A model generated the notes under the pieces. It saw only the letters and a program-made list of their open reading frames with translations, did no database searches and was not told the DNA's origin. 64,000 bases of DNA from Sphingobium sp. KCTC 72723 (GTDB lineage: Bacteria; Pseudomonadota; Alphaproteobacteria; Sphingomonadales; Sphingomonadaceae), in assembly GCF_014280435.1 (NCBI RefSeq), contig NZ_CP060388.1, positions 3,814,001-3,878,000 of the forward strand, given 5' to 3'. Shown in pieces: positions 8,811-19,199 of the stretch; position 1 is the first letter of the stretch; each line of letters starts with the position of its first letter. Position numbers and translations under genes: made by a program.

Positions 8811-9565
8811 CAGATACTGTCCAGCAATAGGGCGACGGTGCGGATCAGCAGGGCGATGTCGCCGTCGCGGGAAAGGCGGTGGTCGCCGTCCTTAATCAGC
8901 ACCATCTGCACATCGGATGAACGCAGCCGCGCCGCCGTCCGCACCGCAATCTCCCACGGCACATCATCATCGGCCTGCCCGTGCAACAGCCGCACGGGGC
9001 AATCGATCGCAATCTCCCCGTCCAGCAACCGCAACGCCTGCCCCGACTGCCAGAAACCCAGCGTCGTCACATAGGGCTGGTCGCCATAGGGTGTCGGCTC
9101 CTCGATCCGCCCCTCGGTCGCCAGCAGCGCCTTGTCTGCATCGGTAAAGCCCCACGCGGTAAAGTCGGGTGCCGCCGCAATGCCCACGATCCCCGCGACC
9201 CGCTCCGGCCGCGCCAGCGCTACCAGCAGCGCCAGCCATCCCCCCATGGACGATCCCACCAGCAACACCGGCCCCTCGACCAGCCGGTCGATCGCCAGCA
9301 GCACATCGTCGCGCCAACTGGCCAGCGTGCCGTCCGCAAACCGCCCCTCGCTCGCCCCGTTGCCCGCATAGTCCATCCGCACCACGGCCCGCCCCTGCGC
9401 CGCCGCCCATGCGTCGAGCGCGATCGCCTTGCTCCCCTCCATGTCCGACATATAGCCAGGCAGGAAGATCAGCGTCGGCCCGGTCCCGCTGCGCTGGCGA
9501 ACGGCCAGCCGCAATCCATCAGGCCGGACAAGCCATTGCAGCGGCTGGGGATTGGAAAGGGTCAT
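8810..9565 (-). CDS. Alpha/beta hydrolase
   Basis: 251 aa serine hydrolase. The oxyanion region is FLPGYMSDMEGSKA, the nucleophile elbow is VGSSMGGW (Ser about 98), the acidic residue is probably in LLHGQADDDVPWE and the catalytic His in IKDGDHRLSRDGD. The layout resembles the carboxylesterase/palmitoyl-thioesterase-like group that includes mammalian ABHD10; substrate cannot be inferred. No signal peptide, so cytoplasmic. First gene of a two-gene unit with the TPR protein. Confidence 0.82.
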   Translation of the reverse strand: MTLSNPQPLQWLVRPDGLRLAVRQRSGTGPTLIFLPGYMSDMEGSKAIALDAWAAAQGRAVVRMDYAGNGASEGRFADGTLASWRDDVLLAIDRLVEGPVLLVGSSMGGWLALLVALARPERVAGIVGIAAAPDFTAWGFTDADKALLATEGRIEEPTPYGDQPYVTTLGFWQSGQALRLLDGEIAIDCPVRLLHGQADDDVPWEIAVRTAARLRSSDVQMVLIKDGDHRLSRDGDIALLIRTVALLLDSI

Positions 9566-9694
9566 GACCGGAACATCCTCATGGCAAACAGCGCAGCAGC
9601 GCCCTTAGACCGCTTTTGCCCGAAACCGGAAAAAATATGCACCCATGCGTTGACAGCCCCCAGACCAGCGGCTAGTTGCGCGCTCCTACCCCGT

Positions 9695-9781
9695 GCCCAG
9701 ATGGCGGAATTGGTAGACGCACCAGCTTCAGGTGCTGGCGATCGCAAGGTCGTGGAGGTTCGAGTCCTCTTCTGGGCACCA
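9695..9781 (+). tRNA. tRNA-Leu (anticodon CAG)
   Basis: Acceptor strands GCCCAGA (9695-9701) and TCTGGGC (9771-9777) pair perfectly, followed by A and an encoded CCA ending at 9781. The anticodon loop TTCAGGT gives CAG, flanked by ACCAGC/GCTGGC stems. The long variable arm expected for class II leucine tRNA is present and the T-loop reads TTCGAGTCC. An integrase gene begins 178 nt downstream, and the 3' end of this tRNA is the likely attachment site. Confidence 0.95.
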
Positions 9782-9958
9782 ATACTGGCTCTGGCAGCGT
9801 CCAGATAAGTCCAGTAAGCGGCTGGTTTCACAGCATTTCTTGACCGAAGATCGCCAGACACCGTCCGGCGAAATCCGGCTAAGGGCAACAGCAGCGACCA
9901 CAAGATGTTGCTCTTTTTGTTGCCCTCGGATCGACCCGGCCTTGCTGGGAAAACGACC

Positions 9959-11188
9959 ATGCTGACCTACATCCAGATCAATGCCGCCAAGCCGAGAGAG
10001 AAGGCTTGGACCCTGAGCGATTCTCAGAGCCTCTATCTTGTCATCCAGCCGAACGGTTCGAAGCTATGGCGCTTCAACTACCGTTTTCTGGACAAGCAGA
10101 AGAAGCTTCATCTCGGGGGGTGGCCAACCATAAGCCTCGCGGAGGCGCGTGTCCGGCGCGACGAAGCCAAGAAGAAGATTGCCGAGGGGATCGATCCGGC
10201 GCTGGAGAAAAAGCGCGCGAGGATCGCCGCCAAATATGCCGCGGCCAATACTTTCGAGGCGGTGGCGGAGGAATGGCTCGTCAAATGCGAGCGCGACGGC
10301 CTCGCGCCCGTGACTATCGACAAGATTCGCTGGTTGCTTGCCAAGGCCTATCCATTGATCGGCACCATCCCGATCGCGCAGATCACGCCGCATGAGGCGC
10401 TCGCCGTCCTTCGCAAGGTCGAGGCGACCGGGGCCTATGAGAGCGCGCGGCGCATGCGTAGTGTGCTCAGCCGGGTGTTCCGTTACGGCGTTGCGACCGT
10501 GCGGTGTGACAAGGACGTCGCAGCAGACCTGCGCGGTGCGATCGCCGCGCCTAAGGTGAAGCATTTCGCTGCAATCACCAAGCCGTCGGAAGTCGGCCAG
10601 CTGTTGCGTGCCATCGACGGATATCGCGGGCACAAGGTCACGATCATGGCGATGCGCCTGTCCCCGCACGTGCTGCTCCGCCCGGGAGAACTGAGACAGG
10701 CAGAGTGGACCGACATCGATTTCGACGAGGCGATCTGGTTCATTCCGGCGGAGCGGATGAAAATGCGGCGGCCGCACCGCGTGCCGTTGTCGCGGCAGGT
10801 GATCGCGATGCTGAAAGAACTCCACGAGCACACGCACTGGTGGAAATATCTGTTCCCGTGCCTCGGCAAGCCGCGCAAGGCCATGTCAGAGAATGCCGTC
10901 AACCAGGGCCTTCGCAAGCTCGGCTATACGACCGACCAGATGACCGCGCACGGCTTCCGGGCAATGGCCGCCACGTTGCTCAACGAAATGGGGCAGTGGA
11001 ATCCTGATGCGATCGAGCGCCAACTGGCGCACGTCGATACCAATCAGGTCCGGCGCGCTTATGCGCGTGGCGAATATTGGGATGAGCGCGTGGAAATGAT
11101 GCAGCACTGGTCGGACTATCTGGATCGGCTGCGGGATGGTGGAACGGTGCTGCGCCCAGACTTCAAAGCCGCACGCGCAATAGGTTGA
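9959..11188 (+). CDS. Tyrosine-type site-specific integrase (P4-like)
   Basis: 409 aa. The N-terminal DUF4102-type arm-binding domain is clear (LSDSQSLYLVIQPNGSKLWR, then LHLGGWPTISLAEARVRRDE), followed by a SAM-like core-binding domain and the catalytic domain. The catalytic set reads Arg in HVLLRPGELRQAEW, His-x-x-Arg in TAHGFRAMAATLL, His in QLAHVDTN and Tyr in RRAYARGEYWDERVEMM. Start ATG 9959 fits the family opening (MLTYIQINAAKPREKAW). It follows tRNA-Leu directly, as expected for an integrated island. The gene looks intact, although the cargo that follows is mostly degraded. Confidence 0.88.
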   Translation: MLTYIQINAAKPREKAWTLSDSQSLYLVIQPNGSKLWRFNYRFLDKQKKLHLGGWPTISLAEARVRRDEAKKKIAEGIDPALEKKRARIAAKYAAANTFEAVAEEWLVKCERDGLAPVTIDKIRWLLAKAYPLIGTIPIAQITPHEALAVLRKVEATGAYESARRMRSVLSRVFRYGVATVRCDKDVAADLRGAIAAPKVKHFAAITKPSEVGQLLRAIDGYRGHKVTIMAMRLSPHVLLRPGELRQAEWTDIDFDEAIWFIPAERMKMRRPHRVPLSRQVIAMLKELHEHTHWWKYLFPCLGKPRKAMSENAVNQGLRKLGYTTDQMTAHGFRAMAATLLNEMGQWNPDAIERQLAHVDTNQVRRAYARGEYWDERVEMMQHWSDYLDRLRDGGTVLRPDFKAARAIG

Positions 11189-11324
11189 TCGTCAGCCCAT
11201 CGCATTGTCGACACTAAGACGTGGCGGAGCCTCGCTTCGCCACGTCGTGCCGCCGCCCCATCAGCAGGCCGAGTGGCCGTCATTCCTGCTTGGAACTGCG
11301 ATCGCAGGCAGCTATGATCGCGTT

Positions 11325-11672
11325 ATGTTCCTTTCGTCGTCCCGTCCTGTCCTTAGCGATCCGACAGCCCTTTGCGCGCCCGCAGTCGATCCAGACGCCC
11401 TCGATTTCGTGGCGGTCGACGTTGAGACCGCATGCGGACGCGTTAGCAGCATCTGCCAGATCGGAATCGTCGGCTTCCGCGGGGGCGAGATTGCGTTTGA
11501 ATATGAGACGCTGATCAAGACGACCACGGTTCTCGCGGTCTGCGCTGAAGAGCCTTTCGGCTATGTCCGCTACGACGCGCAATTCCGCAAAGCGCAAGAG
11601 TTGCAGGACCAGGGCAGCGGCATCGAGATTCTGAGCGCCGCCGCGCTCGCGTCGCGCTGCTCCGGCTTCTGA
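11325..11672 (+). pseudogene. Truncated DnaQ-like 3'-5' exonuclease
   Basis: The first ~60 codons carry the start of a DEDD exonuclease, DFVAVDVETACGRVSSICQI then GIVGFRGGEIAFEYETLI, with the DxE metal-binding motif (VDVET). After about position 11510 the similarity to the expected fold (the next helix and ExoII motif) stops and the frame runs on through unrelated sequence to a TGA at 11672. It is therefore an N-terminal fragment, probably broken by a deletion or insertion. The sequence 11510-11690 has no gene I can recognise in any frame. Confidence 0.6.
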
Positions 11673-11695
11673 ACACGACCCGGCCACCGACCCCA

Positions 11696-12873
11696 GTGAC
11701 CCTCAGCCTCTCGCAAAAGCAGGTCCGACGTATCGTGCTCGCATCGCAGGGTTCGGCCAGCGCGAGCTGCCGCAAGCCAGCGCTTTGCAGCTTCGACGCA
11801 CCCATGACCGGCTCGGGCTGTTCCAGATCGACAGCTTCAATGTCCTCACCCGGGCGCATTATCTTCCCGCCTTTTCGCGGATTGGGAATTACGATCCCGC
11901 CTTGCTCGAACGCGATGCCTGGGGCCCCAAGCGTCAGCGTCGCATGTTCGAATATTGGGCGCACGAAGCATCGCTGCTGCCGCTCGATCTCCACCCGAAT
12001 CCGCGCTGGCGGATGGCCAAGGCTGAACGCGGCGAAGCGGGCTATGTCGGCCTTCGACGCTTCGCGACCGAGCGCCGCGCCGAAGCCGACGCGATCCTGG
12101 ATCGAATCAGGATCGATGGCCCGCTCACCGCCGCCGCCTTCGAGGACGGCAAGAGCAGGAGCGGCTGGTGGGACTGGAGCCATACCAAACATGCCCTCGA
12201 ATGGCTGTTCTGGGCCGACTTCATCACCACCGCAACGCGGCGCGGCAGCTTTGCGCGGGTCTATGACCTGCCTGAGCGGGTCATCCCGCAGGCTATCCGA
12301 GACCTTCCGACGCCCGACGCCGCCACGGCGCAGCGTCATCTGATCGACCGCAGCGCCCGCGCAATGGGCGTGGCGACTGCCTCTGACCTGCGCGACTAAT
12401 TTCTGCTCAAGCCCAACGAGGGCGACCACGCCATTGCCGCGCTCGCCGAACAGGGCAGCTTCGTGCCTGTCAAGGTCCAGGGCTGGAACCAGAAAGCCTG
12501 GATGCACCGCGACGCAAAGCTCCCACGCCCTCGCCAGGGCGCTGCGCTGCTCGCACCATTCGATCCGCTGATCTGGGAACGCAGCCGCGCCGAGCGGCTG
12601 TTCGGCTTCCATTATCGGATCGAGATCTATGTGCCGCAGGACAAGCGCACCCATGGCTATTATGTACTGCCGTTCCTGCTCGACGAGGCACTGGTCGGGC
12701 GCGTCGATCTCAAGGCCGACCGCCAGGCTGGCGTGCTGCGCGCACACCGCATCGCGCTCGAACCCAACGCTCCGCCCGAAACGGTGGAACGGCTGACGAT
12801 CGAACTCGACCGGATGGCCATCTGGCTGGGGCTGGCGTCGGTCAGCGTCGGCGAGATGGTCCAGGCGAGTTGA
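11696..12873 (+). pseudogene. Broken YcaQ-type winged-helix DNA glycosylase gene
   Basis: YcaQ/AlkX-family proteins are HTH_42 winged-helix glycosylases that unhook DNA interstrand crosslinks. The reading starts VTLSLSQKQVRRIVLASQG at GTG 11696, then loses one base near 11751 and continues in another frame as FGQRELPQASALQLRRTHDR, LGLFQIDSFNVLTRAHYLPA and so on. A TAA at 12397-12399 replaces the Tyr expected in the motif LRDYF.LKP, after which the same frame continues to GEMVQAS and a stop at 12873. Two independent lesions make a true pseudogene more likely than sequencing error. Confidence 0.8.
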
Positions 12874-13001
12874 TAGTCCGGCCCTATTCCTTCACCTTTG
12901 CTGGCATTCCACTGTCCCGGCACCGCTCTCCCGCACTTGGAAGTTCGCGCGCCGGTCCCCATATCGGGGAAGCAATTCCACAGCGACAAACGAGATCACG
13001 C

Positions 13002-13268
13002 ATGGCCAATGGCTGGGCGCCCGATGGCGCCGTTCAGGAGCAGATCGACGACAGCATCAAGGATGCTCTTGATGCGGCGCGCAGTCGCCTGCCGAGTGGC
13101 GAAAGCTTCGAGGACTGCGAAGTGTGCGGTGAAGAAATCCCCAAGAAGCGTCGCGAGGCGCTGCCGGGTGCGCGCACCTGCGTTGCTTGTCAGAGCGAAC
13201 GCGACCGCGCGTATGTAGCCTTCGGCGCGATCAACCGCCGGGGCAGCAAGGATAGTCAACTGCGCTGA
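13002..13268 (+). CDS. DksA/TraR C4-type zinc-finger protein (YbiI-like)
   Basis: 88 aa. The N-terminus MANGWAPDGAVQEQIDDSIK and the C-terminus NRRGSKDSQLR match the E. coli YbiI pattern as I remember it, and the zinc finger is CEVCGEEIPKKRREALPGAR followed by TCVACQ (C-x2-C, 17 residues, C-x2-C). This family is a short relative of DksA that may reach the RNA polymerase secondary channel, but it lacks the long coiled coil. ATG 13002 chosen over a longer in-frame start because the conserved protein begins here. Unlike the two genes before it, it appears intact. Confidence 0.85.
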   Translation: MANGWAPDGAVQEQIDDSIKDALDAARSRLPSGESFEDCEVCGEEIPKKRREALPGARTCVACQSERDRAYVAFGAINRRGSKDSQLR

Positions 13269-13693
13269 TGCGTCACGCGGCCGGTCCCCCTGGTCCCGTC
13301 GCCGGTCGCGTCGGCCAGTTCCGCTCAAGAAGGCATTTTCGGGAATAGGCCATAGGTCGGTCCAGAGCGGACCAAAGCGCGTATGTCCAAAAATGCTGCT
13401 GCCCTGCATGACAGGTTCGCAGCGTAGCATTAGGTGTAGCGCGACGATTACGGTGTCCGGTCGGCGTCAATTTTGATGGCCGATAGGTGGCCGCGCCGGT
13501 TGGTGAATTCTGGCTACCATTTGCTGTTGCGAGGAGCAACCGTCGAGCGACAATTACGACGCTGGGTAATTGTCGCTGGCGCTGGCCGGAAGCGAGGGTT
13601 TGAAGCGCATGGGATGGTTGGCATGTAATTGCCGCTGGCGACAATTACCCGTTGCCTCAGCAAGGGTGCTCCCGAGCGCGAAGCCAGCGACAA

Positions 13694-14503
13694 TTATGAT
13701 GGCCGGTCCGGGGCGCCATTGGGCGGGTCGTAATCGCCGGCGTTGATGCGGGCGACGGCGGAACGCTTGCGGTAGCTTTCGCCGTTCATCTCGATGATGG
13801 TCGAGTGGTGCACGAGGCGGTCGATCGCGGCGACAGTCATGGCGGGATCAGGGAAGACGTTGTCCCATGCCGAAAATGGCTGGTTGGCGGTAATGGCGAG
13901 CGAGTGGCGTTCGTAGCGGTGGGCGATGAGCTCGAACAAGGCGCTGGTCTCGACCTGGTCCTTGCGGACGTAGGACAGATCGTCGAGCACGATGAGATCG
14001 AACTTGTCGAGCTTGTCGAGCATGGCGGGCAGGCTGAGGTCGCGGCGCGCGGACTGGAGCTTCTGGACCATGTCGGTGGTGGAGCAGAACAGGACGCGCC
14101 GCCCCGTGTCGATGAGGGCATGGCCAATGGCGGCAACTGCGTGCGTCTTGCCGGTCCCACTCTGGCCGAACAGCAGCAGGTTGCCGCCGTTCTCGATCCA
14201 GTCGTCACCGGCGGCGAGGGACAAGAGGTGCGGTTTGCGGATGCCGGGGGCGGCGTCGAAATCGAAGGTGGCGAAGGTCTTGCCTGCGGGCAAGCCGGAC
14301 TGGTCGCGATGGCGCTGGATGCGCCGGGAGGAGCGATCAGCCATCTCGATCTCGAGAAGCGAGGCCAGCAGGTTGGCGGCCGGCCAGCCATCGCGATCGG
14401 CGGTGTCGGTGAGGCGCTTCCAGTTGCGGTTGATGCTCGGCAGGCGCAAGGCCTTCAGCAGGGTAGGCAGTACGGCGGCGGCCTGATCCTTGGTGCGGGT
14501 CAT
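13694..14503 (-). CDS. istB: IS21 transposition helper ATPase IstB
   Basis: 269 aa AAA+ ATPase that assembles on target DNA and activates IstA. Walker A is GQSGTGKTHA and Walker B LIVLDDLSYV, followed by sensor motif AITANQPFSAW. The N-terminal helical region (LPTLLKALRLPSINRNWKRL) is the usual IstB start. The gene begins within the stop codon of istA (1-nt overlap), the normal coupled arrangement. Confidence 0.9.
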   Translation of the reverse strand: MTRTKDQAAAVLPTLLKALRLPSINRNWKRLTDTADRDGWPAANLLASLLEIEMADRSSRRIQRHRDQSGLPAGKTFATFDFDAAPGIRKPHLLSLAAGDDWIENGGNLLLFGQSGTGKTHAVAAIGHALIDTGRRVLFCSTTDMVQKLQSARRDLSLPAMLDKLDKFDLIVLDDLSYVRKDQVETSALFELIAHRYERHSLAITANQPFSAWDNVFPDPAMTVAAIDRLVHHSTIIEMNGESYRKRSAVARINAGDYDPPNGAPDRPS

Positions 14504-16008
14504 CAGTGCACCTCCCCGCTGGCGATCAGGCTGTTGTAGCTGTGCAGATCGGGTGGCGGGATAGCGACATCGCGCTGCGATCTTGCGGTTGGCAGGAACT
14601 CGTCCCTGAGGCTCTCGACATCGGGCAAGCGCCCGCTGTCGAGAGCCTCATCGATCCGCCGGGCCAGCACGTCGACACAGTCGCCCCTGGCGGCGATATC
14701 GAGCAGCGCGACGGCATCGCGGCAGGCCTGCCGTCCATCGAGTTGGGCATCGAAGGCTTGCCAGGCCCGCCGGTAGGCGTGATCGGGGAAGAGGGCTTCG
14801 CGGTAGACGAGGTTGCGCAGTGCACCGGGCTTGCGGCGCAGGTTACCGATCATGTGCCGGAAATCGATGCTATGCCCCCGGTGGGGATGACTGATCCGCA
14901 CACGCGGCGTGGACATTACCCTGTCCGGGCCGAGGAAGAGCTCGATGCGATCGTCAAAGAGATGCGCGTTGAGGCGCCGTCCGACGAGGCGGGAAGGCAC
15001 CGAATAGGTAACCCGATCGATGGCGACGGTGCCGTTGCGGGTGACATCGACGGTGACCATGGCGAAATCGGTGGTTCGCCTTGCGGGCAGCGCCTTGAGT
15101 ACCCTGCGTTCTGCATCGATGCGCGCAGCATGCCGCCGGTTCTGTCTGGCGACCTGCGCCTCAACGAACTCGCGCCAGGCCTCGATGCTGACGAAATCGC
15201 GGCTGCCCCGCCGGCGTAAGGCCTGATCGAGCCGTCGCTTGAGATGGGCATGGGGACCTTCGATCGATCCGTTCTCGTGCGCCTCGCCGCGGTTGTTGCG
15301 GGTAGCAAGCATGCGGTAATGACGACACAGCTCGTCATAGCTTCGGGTGAAATCCCGCTGCGCATCGGCGTCGAGGTTTTTGTAGGCGGCTGACAGGGAA
15401 TCGCTGCGGTGTTCGGCCGGCGCACCGCCCAGCTTCCACAACGCATCCTGCAGGTGCTCCGAAAGGGCGGCAAAGCTCTCCCCGCCCAGCACGACAGCCG
15501 CATGCTCCCAGCCACTCGCCGCCAAGCGGAAGTGGTAGAGGCGATAGGCCAGGGTCTCGCCGGCAACAGTGACCTTGAGACTGTCGCATACCGTGAAATC
15601 CGACAGGCCCTGCCGACCGGGCTCATGATGCTGCGGGAAGAAGATCTCCTTCTCGCCGCCGTGCAGTGCCCGCCAGCGGGCGATCCGGCGTTCCAGTGTT
15701 CGTCGTATCGCATCGGGAACAGCATCCTCGCCGAACTCGTCCTGGAGCGTCTCGAAGACCGTGACGGCAATGATACCGTCGATCTGGAGCAACTCCTCTA
15801 TACGTGGCCAGAATGGCTCGAGCGGATCGGCGCGGGTGCGCCAGTGGCGCTCCTTCTTCTTCTGGGACGGAAGCTGCGGATCGTTCTCGATCCGGCGTGC
15901 GCTGCGTTCGCTGATACCGGCCTTGGCAGCCGCGACGGCCTGGGTGTGTTGGCGACGATGGGTCATGAAGAGAAATACCTGCTGATCGGAAATGTGGTGG
16001 CCCGGCAT
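14503..16008 (-). CDS. istA: IS21 transposase IstA
   Basis: 501 aa. It opens MPGHHISDQQVFLFMTHRRQ with an HTH segment (TQAVAAAKAGISERSARRIE), then a DDE core; the Glu region is probably NRGEAHENGSIEGPHAHLKR and the C-terminal domain has the YSVPSRLVGRRL beta strand typical of IstA. ATG 16008 chosen because the upstream extension (to 16164) is low-complexity and unconserved. It is the catalytic subunit that cuts and joins element ends; IstB follows directly. It appears intact. Confidence 0.88.
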   Translation of the reverse strand: MPGHHISDQQVFLFMTHRRQHTQAVAAAKAGISERSARRIENDPQLPSQKKKERHWRTRADPLEPFWPRIEELLQIDGIIAVTVFETLQDEFGEDAVPDAIRRTLERRIARWRALHGGEKEIFFPQHHEPGRQGLSDFTVCDSLKVTVAGETLAYRLYHFRLAASGWEHAAVVLGGESFAALSEHLQDALWKLGGAPAEHRSDSLSAAYKNLDADAQRDFTRSYDELCRHYRMLATRNNRGEAHENGSIEGPHAHLKRRLDQALRRRGSRDFVSIEAWREFVEAQVARQNRRHAARIDAERRVLKALPARRTTDFAMVTVDVTRNGTVAIDRVTYSVPSRLVGRRLNAHLFDDRIELFLGPDRVMSTPRVRISHPHRGHSIDFRHMIGNLRRKPGALRNLVYREALFPDHAYRRAWQAFDAQLDGRQACRDAVALLDIAARGDCVDVLARRIDEALDSGRLPDVESLRDEFLPTARSQRDVAIPPPDLHSYNSLIASGEVH

Positions 16009-16537
16009 CGCAAACCCATCGCTCGTTGTTCGATGAGTGTTCCGATACCACCGCCCGCCACAGCCCCGATCTGCCCCCCGAAAGAAGGGGAAAAAGATCG
16101 CCACCGGTTGTCTGGTCCGCTCTCCGGTCGGGGCTGCGCCCCTCCCTACGATCAGACCAGACAACCGATCCTACCGGCCATCATAGTCGCCGCTCAACCG
16201 GCCATCGTAGTTGTCGCCGCGCAATTAGGCATGCCATCATAGATGAGCGATTTTGCACCCGGTCGATCAAAGCTTCAAAGTGATGGAAATGATCGACATG
16301 GCGGGCATGGAAATCCCCTCTTTATAACGGTCATTCTCCCCAATTGACGGAACTGGGGTGTCAATCGGCGTCCAAACGGGACCCACTATCGGCGTGCAAA
16401 AGGGAACCACCTTGCGGCGTTGCGCTGGGGTTGATGCCGGGCGCGGATTTCGCGCTGGCGCTGGCGTAGGGAGGGCGTAGCCCGACCGGAGGCAGCGCCA
16501 GCGCGAAGCAATTTTTATGGGGGCTTTTGAGGCTGGG

Positions 16538-17266
16538 TCAGTTGCGGTGTTTGAAGCGCCAGCTGTCGTTGCCGGTCTCGATGATATCGCAATGGTGGGT
16601 GGTGCGATCGAGCAACGCGGTGGTCATTTTGGGATCGCCGAACACCGTGGGCCATTCGCCGAATGCCAGGTTGGTGGTGATGATCACTGAGGTCTTTTCG
16701 TAGAGTTTGCTCATCAGGTGGAACAGCAACTGGCCGCCGGAGCGAGCAAACGGCAGATAACCCAGTTCATCAAGCACGACGAGTTCGATGCGGCTGAGTT
16801 GGGCAGCGAGTGCGCCGGCCTTGCCGATGCGCGCCTCATCCTCGAGCCGGGTGACCAGATCAACGGTGTTAAAGTAGCGGCCACGGGCGCCTGCGCGCAC
16901 GACGCTGGCGGCAATGGCGATTGCCAAGTGAGTCTTGCCGGTTCCGGTGCCGCCAACCAGTACGATATTGCGCCTGCCGGGCAGGAATGATCCGGCGTGC
17001 AGCGCGCGGACCAGTTCCTCGTTGATAGGCGTACCGTCGAACACGAACGCATCAAGATCCTTGATCACCGGCAGTTTGGCCGCACTCATGCGGTAGCGGA
17101 TCGAGGCGGCGTGACGGTGGGCGGCTTCGGCGCGCAGCAGATCGGTCAGGATCTCGGGCGTGGTGCGCTGGCGTTGCACGCCAGTGGTTACCGCCTCATC
17201 GAACGCGCTGGCCATTCCCTTGAGGCCCAGCGCGCGCATGGCGTCGATCATCTCATGCCGCTGCAT
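16538..17266 (-). CDS. istB: IS21 transposition helper ATPase IstB
   Basis: 242 aa from ATG 17266 (GAGG a few bases upstream), with a longer start at 17287 possible. Walker A is [10 protein letters not shown], Walker [11 protein letters not shown], and the C-terminal part has the conserved [20 protein letters not shown] stretch. It overlaps the end of istA by 14 nt. This copy belongs to a different IstB branch from the one at 13.7-14.5 kb, as the proteins share only general motifs, so the two elements are independent arrivals. Confidence 0.9.
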   Translation of the reverse strand: MQRHEMIDAMRALGLKGMASAFDEAVTTGVQRQRTTPEILTDLLRAEAAHRHAASIRYRMSAAKLPVIKDLDAFVFDGTPINEELVRALHAGSFLPGRRNIVLVGGTGTGKTHLAIAIAASVVRAGARGRYFNTVDLVTRLEDEARIGKAGALAAQLSRIELVVLDELGYLPFARSGGQLLFHLMSKLYEKTSVIITTNLAFGEWPTVFGDPKMTTALLDRTTHHCDIIETGNDSWRFKHRN

Positions 17267-18767
17267 TGTGGCCTCGCACCGTATCATAGATCGCGCAATC
17301 GGCGCGGGGCGGATGCTTGAGCTTGAGGTCGACCACCACGCTCATTGGCTGATCTGCTGGCGGTTCGCGGCGGCGCGCCAGAATATTGAGGATCACCTCG
17401 TCGCTGGCAGCGCCGGTATCGAACGCTTCGCCGATGGCGGCCTCGACAGCCTCCAGCCCATCGGTGGATATGGCAGCAAGCACGCGGACAAAACGGCGAT
17501 CGGCTTCGTCCCCACTGCCCAGCTTGCGCCGCAACCGGGCCAGCGCTGGTGGCAGCGCCCAGTCAAGGAATGGTGCGCCGTTGCGCAGGGCGCCGGGTTT
17601 GTGCACCAGCACCGGCAGATAGTGCCATGGATCGTAAATCGTGCGGTCGCGCCCAAAGCAGCGCGGGTGTTCGGCGACGATCTCGTCCCCCAAGCGGACT
17701 ATGATCCGGTCGGCATAGGCGCGCACCTGAACCGCACGGCGCACCGTCCGCGCCGCCACAGAATAGCGGTTGCGGTCAAAGCTGATCAGGCATGTGCCGG
17801 TGACCGCGTGGCTCGTCTCGTGAAAGCCGTCGAACGGCGACAGCATCGGTTGCAGTACGGGCCGTTCGGCCTCCAGCGCCTGCGCGACAGTCATGTCCTT
17901 TTGCTCGGGATGCGCGTGCATCGCGGCCCAGCGCAGACATTCTGCCTCAAGCCACCCGTTCAGTTCCTCGATGCTGGCGAACTTCAGCCGAGGCTGGAAA
18001 AAGCGGCCGCGGATCGTCTGGACCTGGTTCTCGACTTGCCCCTTCTCCCAGCCTGCCGCTGGCGAACAGGCGGTCGGCTCGACCATATAATGATCGGCCA
18101 TGACCAAAAACCGGCGGTTGAACACGCGCTCCTTGCCAACAAAGACCGTCGTCACCGCGGTCTTCATGTTGTCGTAGATGCCGCGCAACGGCACCCCGCC
18201 GAAGAACGCAAAGCCGCGGGCATGGGCGTCGAACACCATCTCTTGCGTCTCACGCGGATAGGCTCGCACATACACGGCCCGCGACGCGCATAGCCGCATG
18301 TGCGCTACCTTCACGCGCATCGGCTTGCCTGCGATCTCTACATCCTCGTGGCTCCAGTCGAACTGGTATGCCTCGCCCGGCTTGAACAGCAGCGGAATGA
18401 ACGCGGGCACGTCGCCGCCGGGATCCTTGCGTCGGCCATCCGCCCAGCGCCGGGCGTAGCGCCGCACTGCATCATACGAACCCTCGAACCCTTCTCGCAG
18501 CAGCAGATCGTAGATCCGCGTCATCCGCAGCCGGTCACGCCGATGCCGCGCTTCGTTCTCGCTCAGCAGCGTATCGAGCTGCTCCTGAAAGGGTCCGATC
18601 CGAGGCAGCGGCTGAACCGTGCGATGATAGTCAAACGCACCTTCCAGAGCATTGATCGCCTTGCGCACCACCTTGCGTGACAGCCGCAGATCCCGCGCGA
18701 TCTCCCTGATCGCCTTGCCACCTGCGTGCTCGCGCCTGATCCGTACAACTGTCTCCACCACCAACAT
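17253..18767 (-). CDS. istA: IS21 transposase IstA
   Basis: 504 aa. An N-terminal HTH ([20 protein letters not shown]) is followed by the DDE core: Asp in [13 protein letters not shown], Asp in [11 protein letters not shown] and Glu in [11 protein letters not shown]. The C-terminal domain contains the [20 protein letters not shown] strand. The gene is uninterrupted and the element has both ends, so it is potentially active. Confidence 0.9.
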   Translation of the reverse strand: MLVVETVVRIRREHAGGKAIREIARDLRLSRKVVRKAINALEGAFDYHRTVQPLPRIGPFQEQLDTLLSENEARHRRDRLRMTRIYDLLLREGFEGSYDAVRRYARRWADGRRKDPGGDVPAFIPLLFKPGEAYQFDWSHEDVEIAGKPMRVKVAHMRLCASRAVYVRAYPRETQEMVFDAHARGFAFFGGVPLRGIYDNMKTAVTTVFVGKERVFNRRFLVMADHYMVEPTACSPAAGWEKGQVENQVQTIRGRFFQPRLKFASIEELNGWLEAECLRWAAMHAHPEQKDMTVAQALEAERPVLQPMLSPFDGFHETSHAVTGTCLISFDRNRYSVAARTVRRAVQVRAYADRIIVRLGDEIVAEHPRCFGRDRTIYDPWHYLPVLVHKPGALRNGAPFLDWALPPALARLRRKLGSGDEADRRFVRVLAAISTDGLEAVEAAIGEAFDTGAASDEVILNILARRREPPADQPMSVVVDLKLKHPPRADCAIYDTVRGHNAAA

Positions 18768-18879
18768 CCCGATCTCGCCACCTGAAAAACCAGGCTGCTG
18801 TCTAAACCATCGGAATGGTGGTTCCCTTTTGGACGCCGATCACCCCGCTAACCGGGTCCTTTTTGCACGCCGATCCACA

Positions 18880-18935
18880 CGCTGCGCGTCGTAAGTGAAG
18901 TTGGGCCAGTCGGGTTGCTGCCAGTTCCAACGCAT
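18880..18935 (-). pseudogene. First codons of a Fic-family gene, truncated by IS21 element 2
   Basis: On the minus strand from ATG 18935 the sequence reads MRWNWQQPDWPNFTYDAQR and then runs into the TGT end of the IS21 element. W.WQQPDWP.F.YD is the characteristic opening of DUF4172-containing Fic proteins (AMP-transferase family). A good ribosome site (AAAGGTGA) and a small inverted repeat (CGATAG...CTATCG) precede it, so the expression signals survive. The rest of the gene is not found on the other side of the IS. Confidence 0.6.
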
Positions 18936-19199
18936 GATCGATAGGTCACCTTTCTATCGATCAAAATATCGCAAAATTTGATTTATAAAAGTTCTTTTTA
19001 TCGCTCAGTTTTGAGCGCGTCAGTCGCGCTGCAGTTCGCTCGGGCAAGTGGGTCATGCATCCCGTTTCGCGTCGTTGGGCGATACACAAGCCGAGCAATC
19101 CATGCGTTCGGTTTCAAAGGGCATCACCAGGGTTTCAAGAGAATCCTTGAGGTTTCCCCTCTCCAGAATCCTGCCATCTCCATCTTGTCCGGCCCAAAA

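Larger units (their letters stand above)
13541..16218. mobile_element. IS21-family element 1 (boundaries approximate)
   Basis: It contains istB and istA on the minus strand. Subterminal repeats typical of IS21 ends occur on both sides: GCGACAATTA-type units at 13547-13560, 13571-13580 (inverted), 13638-13650 and 13687-13704 on the left, and CCGGCCATCATAGTCGC (16175-16191) and CCGGCCATCGTAGTTGTCGC (16198-16217) on the right. The innermost left copy and the right copies share GACAA.TA.GATGGCCGGT. I could not identify a clean TGT terminus or a target duplication, so exact ends are uncertain. The stretch 13269-13540 before it has no recognisable gene. Confidence 0.65.
16359..18879. mobile_element. 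IS21-family element 2, 2521 bp
   Basis: Left end reads TGTCAATCGGCGTCC inward; right end, complemented, reads TGTGGATCGGCGTGC. Each terminus is followed by a second copy of the ATCGGCGT.CAAA unit (left near 16388-16405, right near 18823-18842), the multiple terminal repeats characteristic of IS21. The flanks do not share a target duplication (AACTGGGG left, CGCTGCGC right), which suggests a deletion or recombination next to the element. Its right end cuts the start of a fic-like gene. The segment 16219-16358 on the left has no recognisable gene. Confidence 0.8.

Noticed and set aside
11515..12747. 410-codon minus-strand frame over the ycaQ pseudogene
   Set aside because: Sense-strand similarity to YcaQ is strong across two frames; the antisense frame only survives because ycaQ is GC-rich.
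13541..16218. Exact ends and target duplication for IS21 element 1
   Set aside because: Several GACAATTA repeats occur at both ends but no pair gives both TGT termini and a matching flank, so I left the ends approximate.
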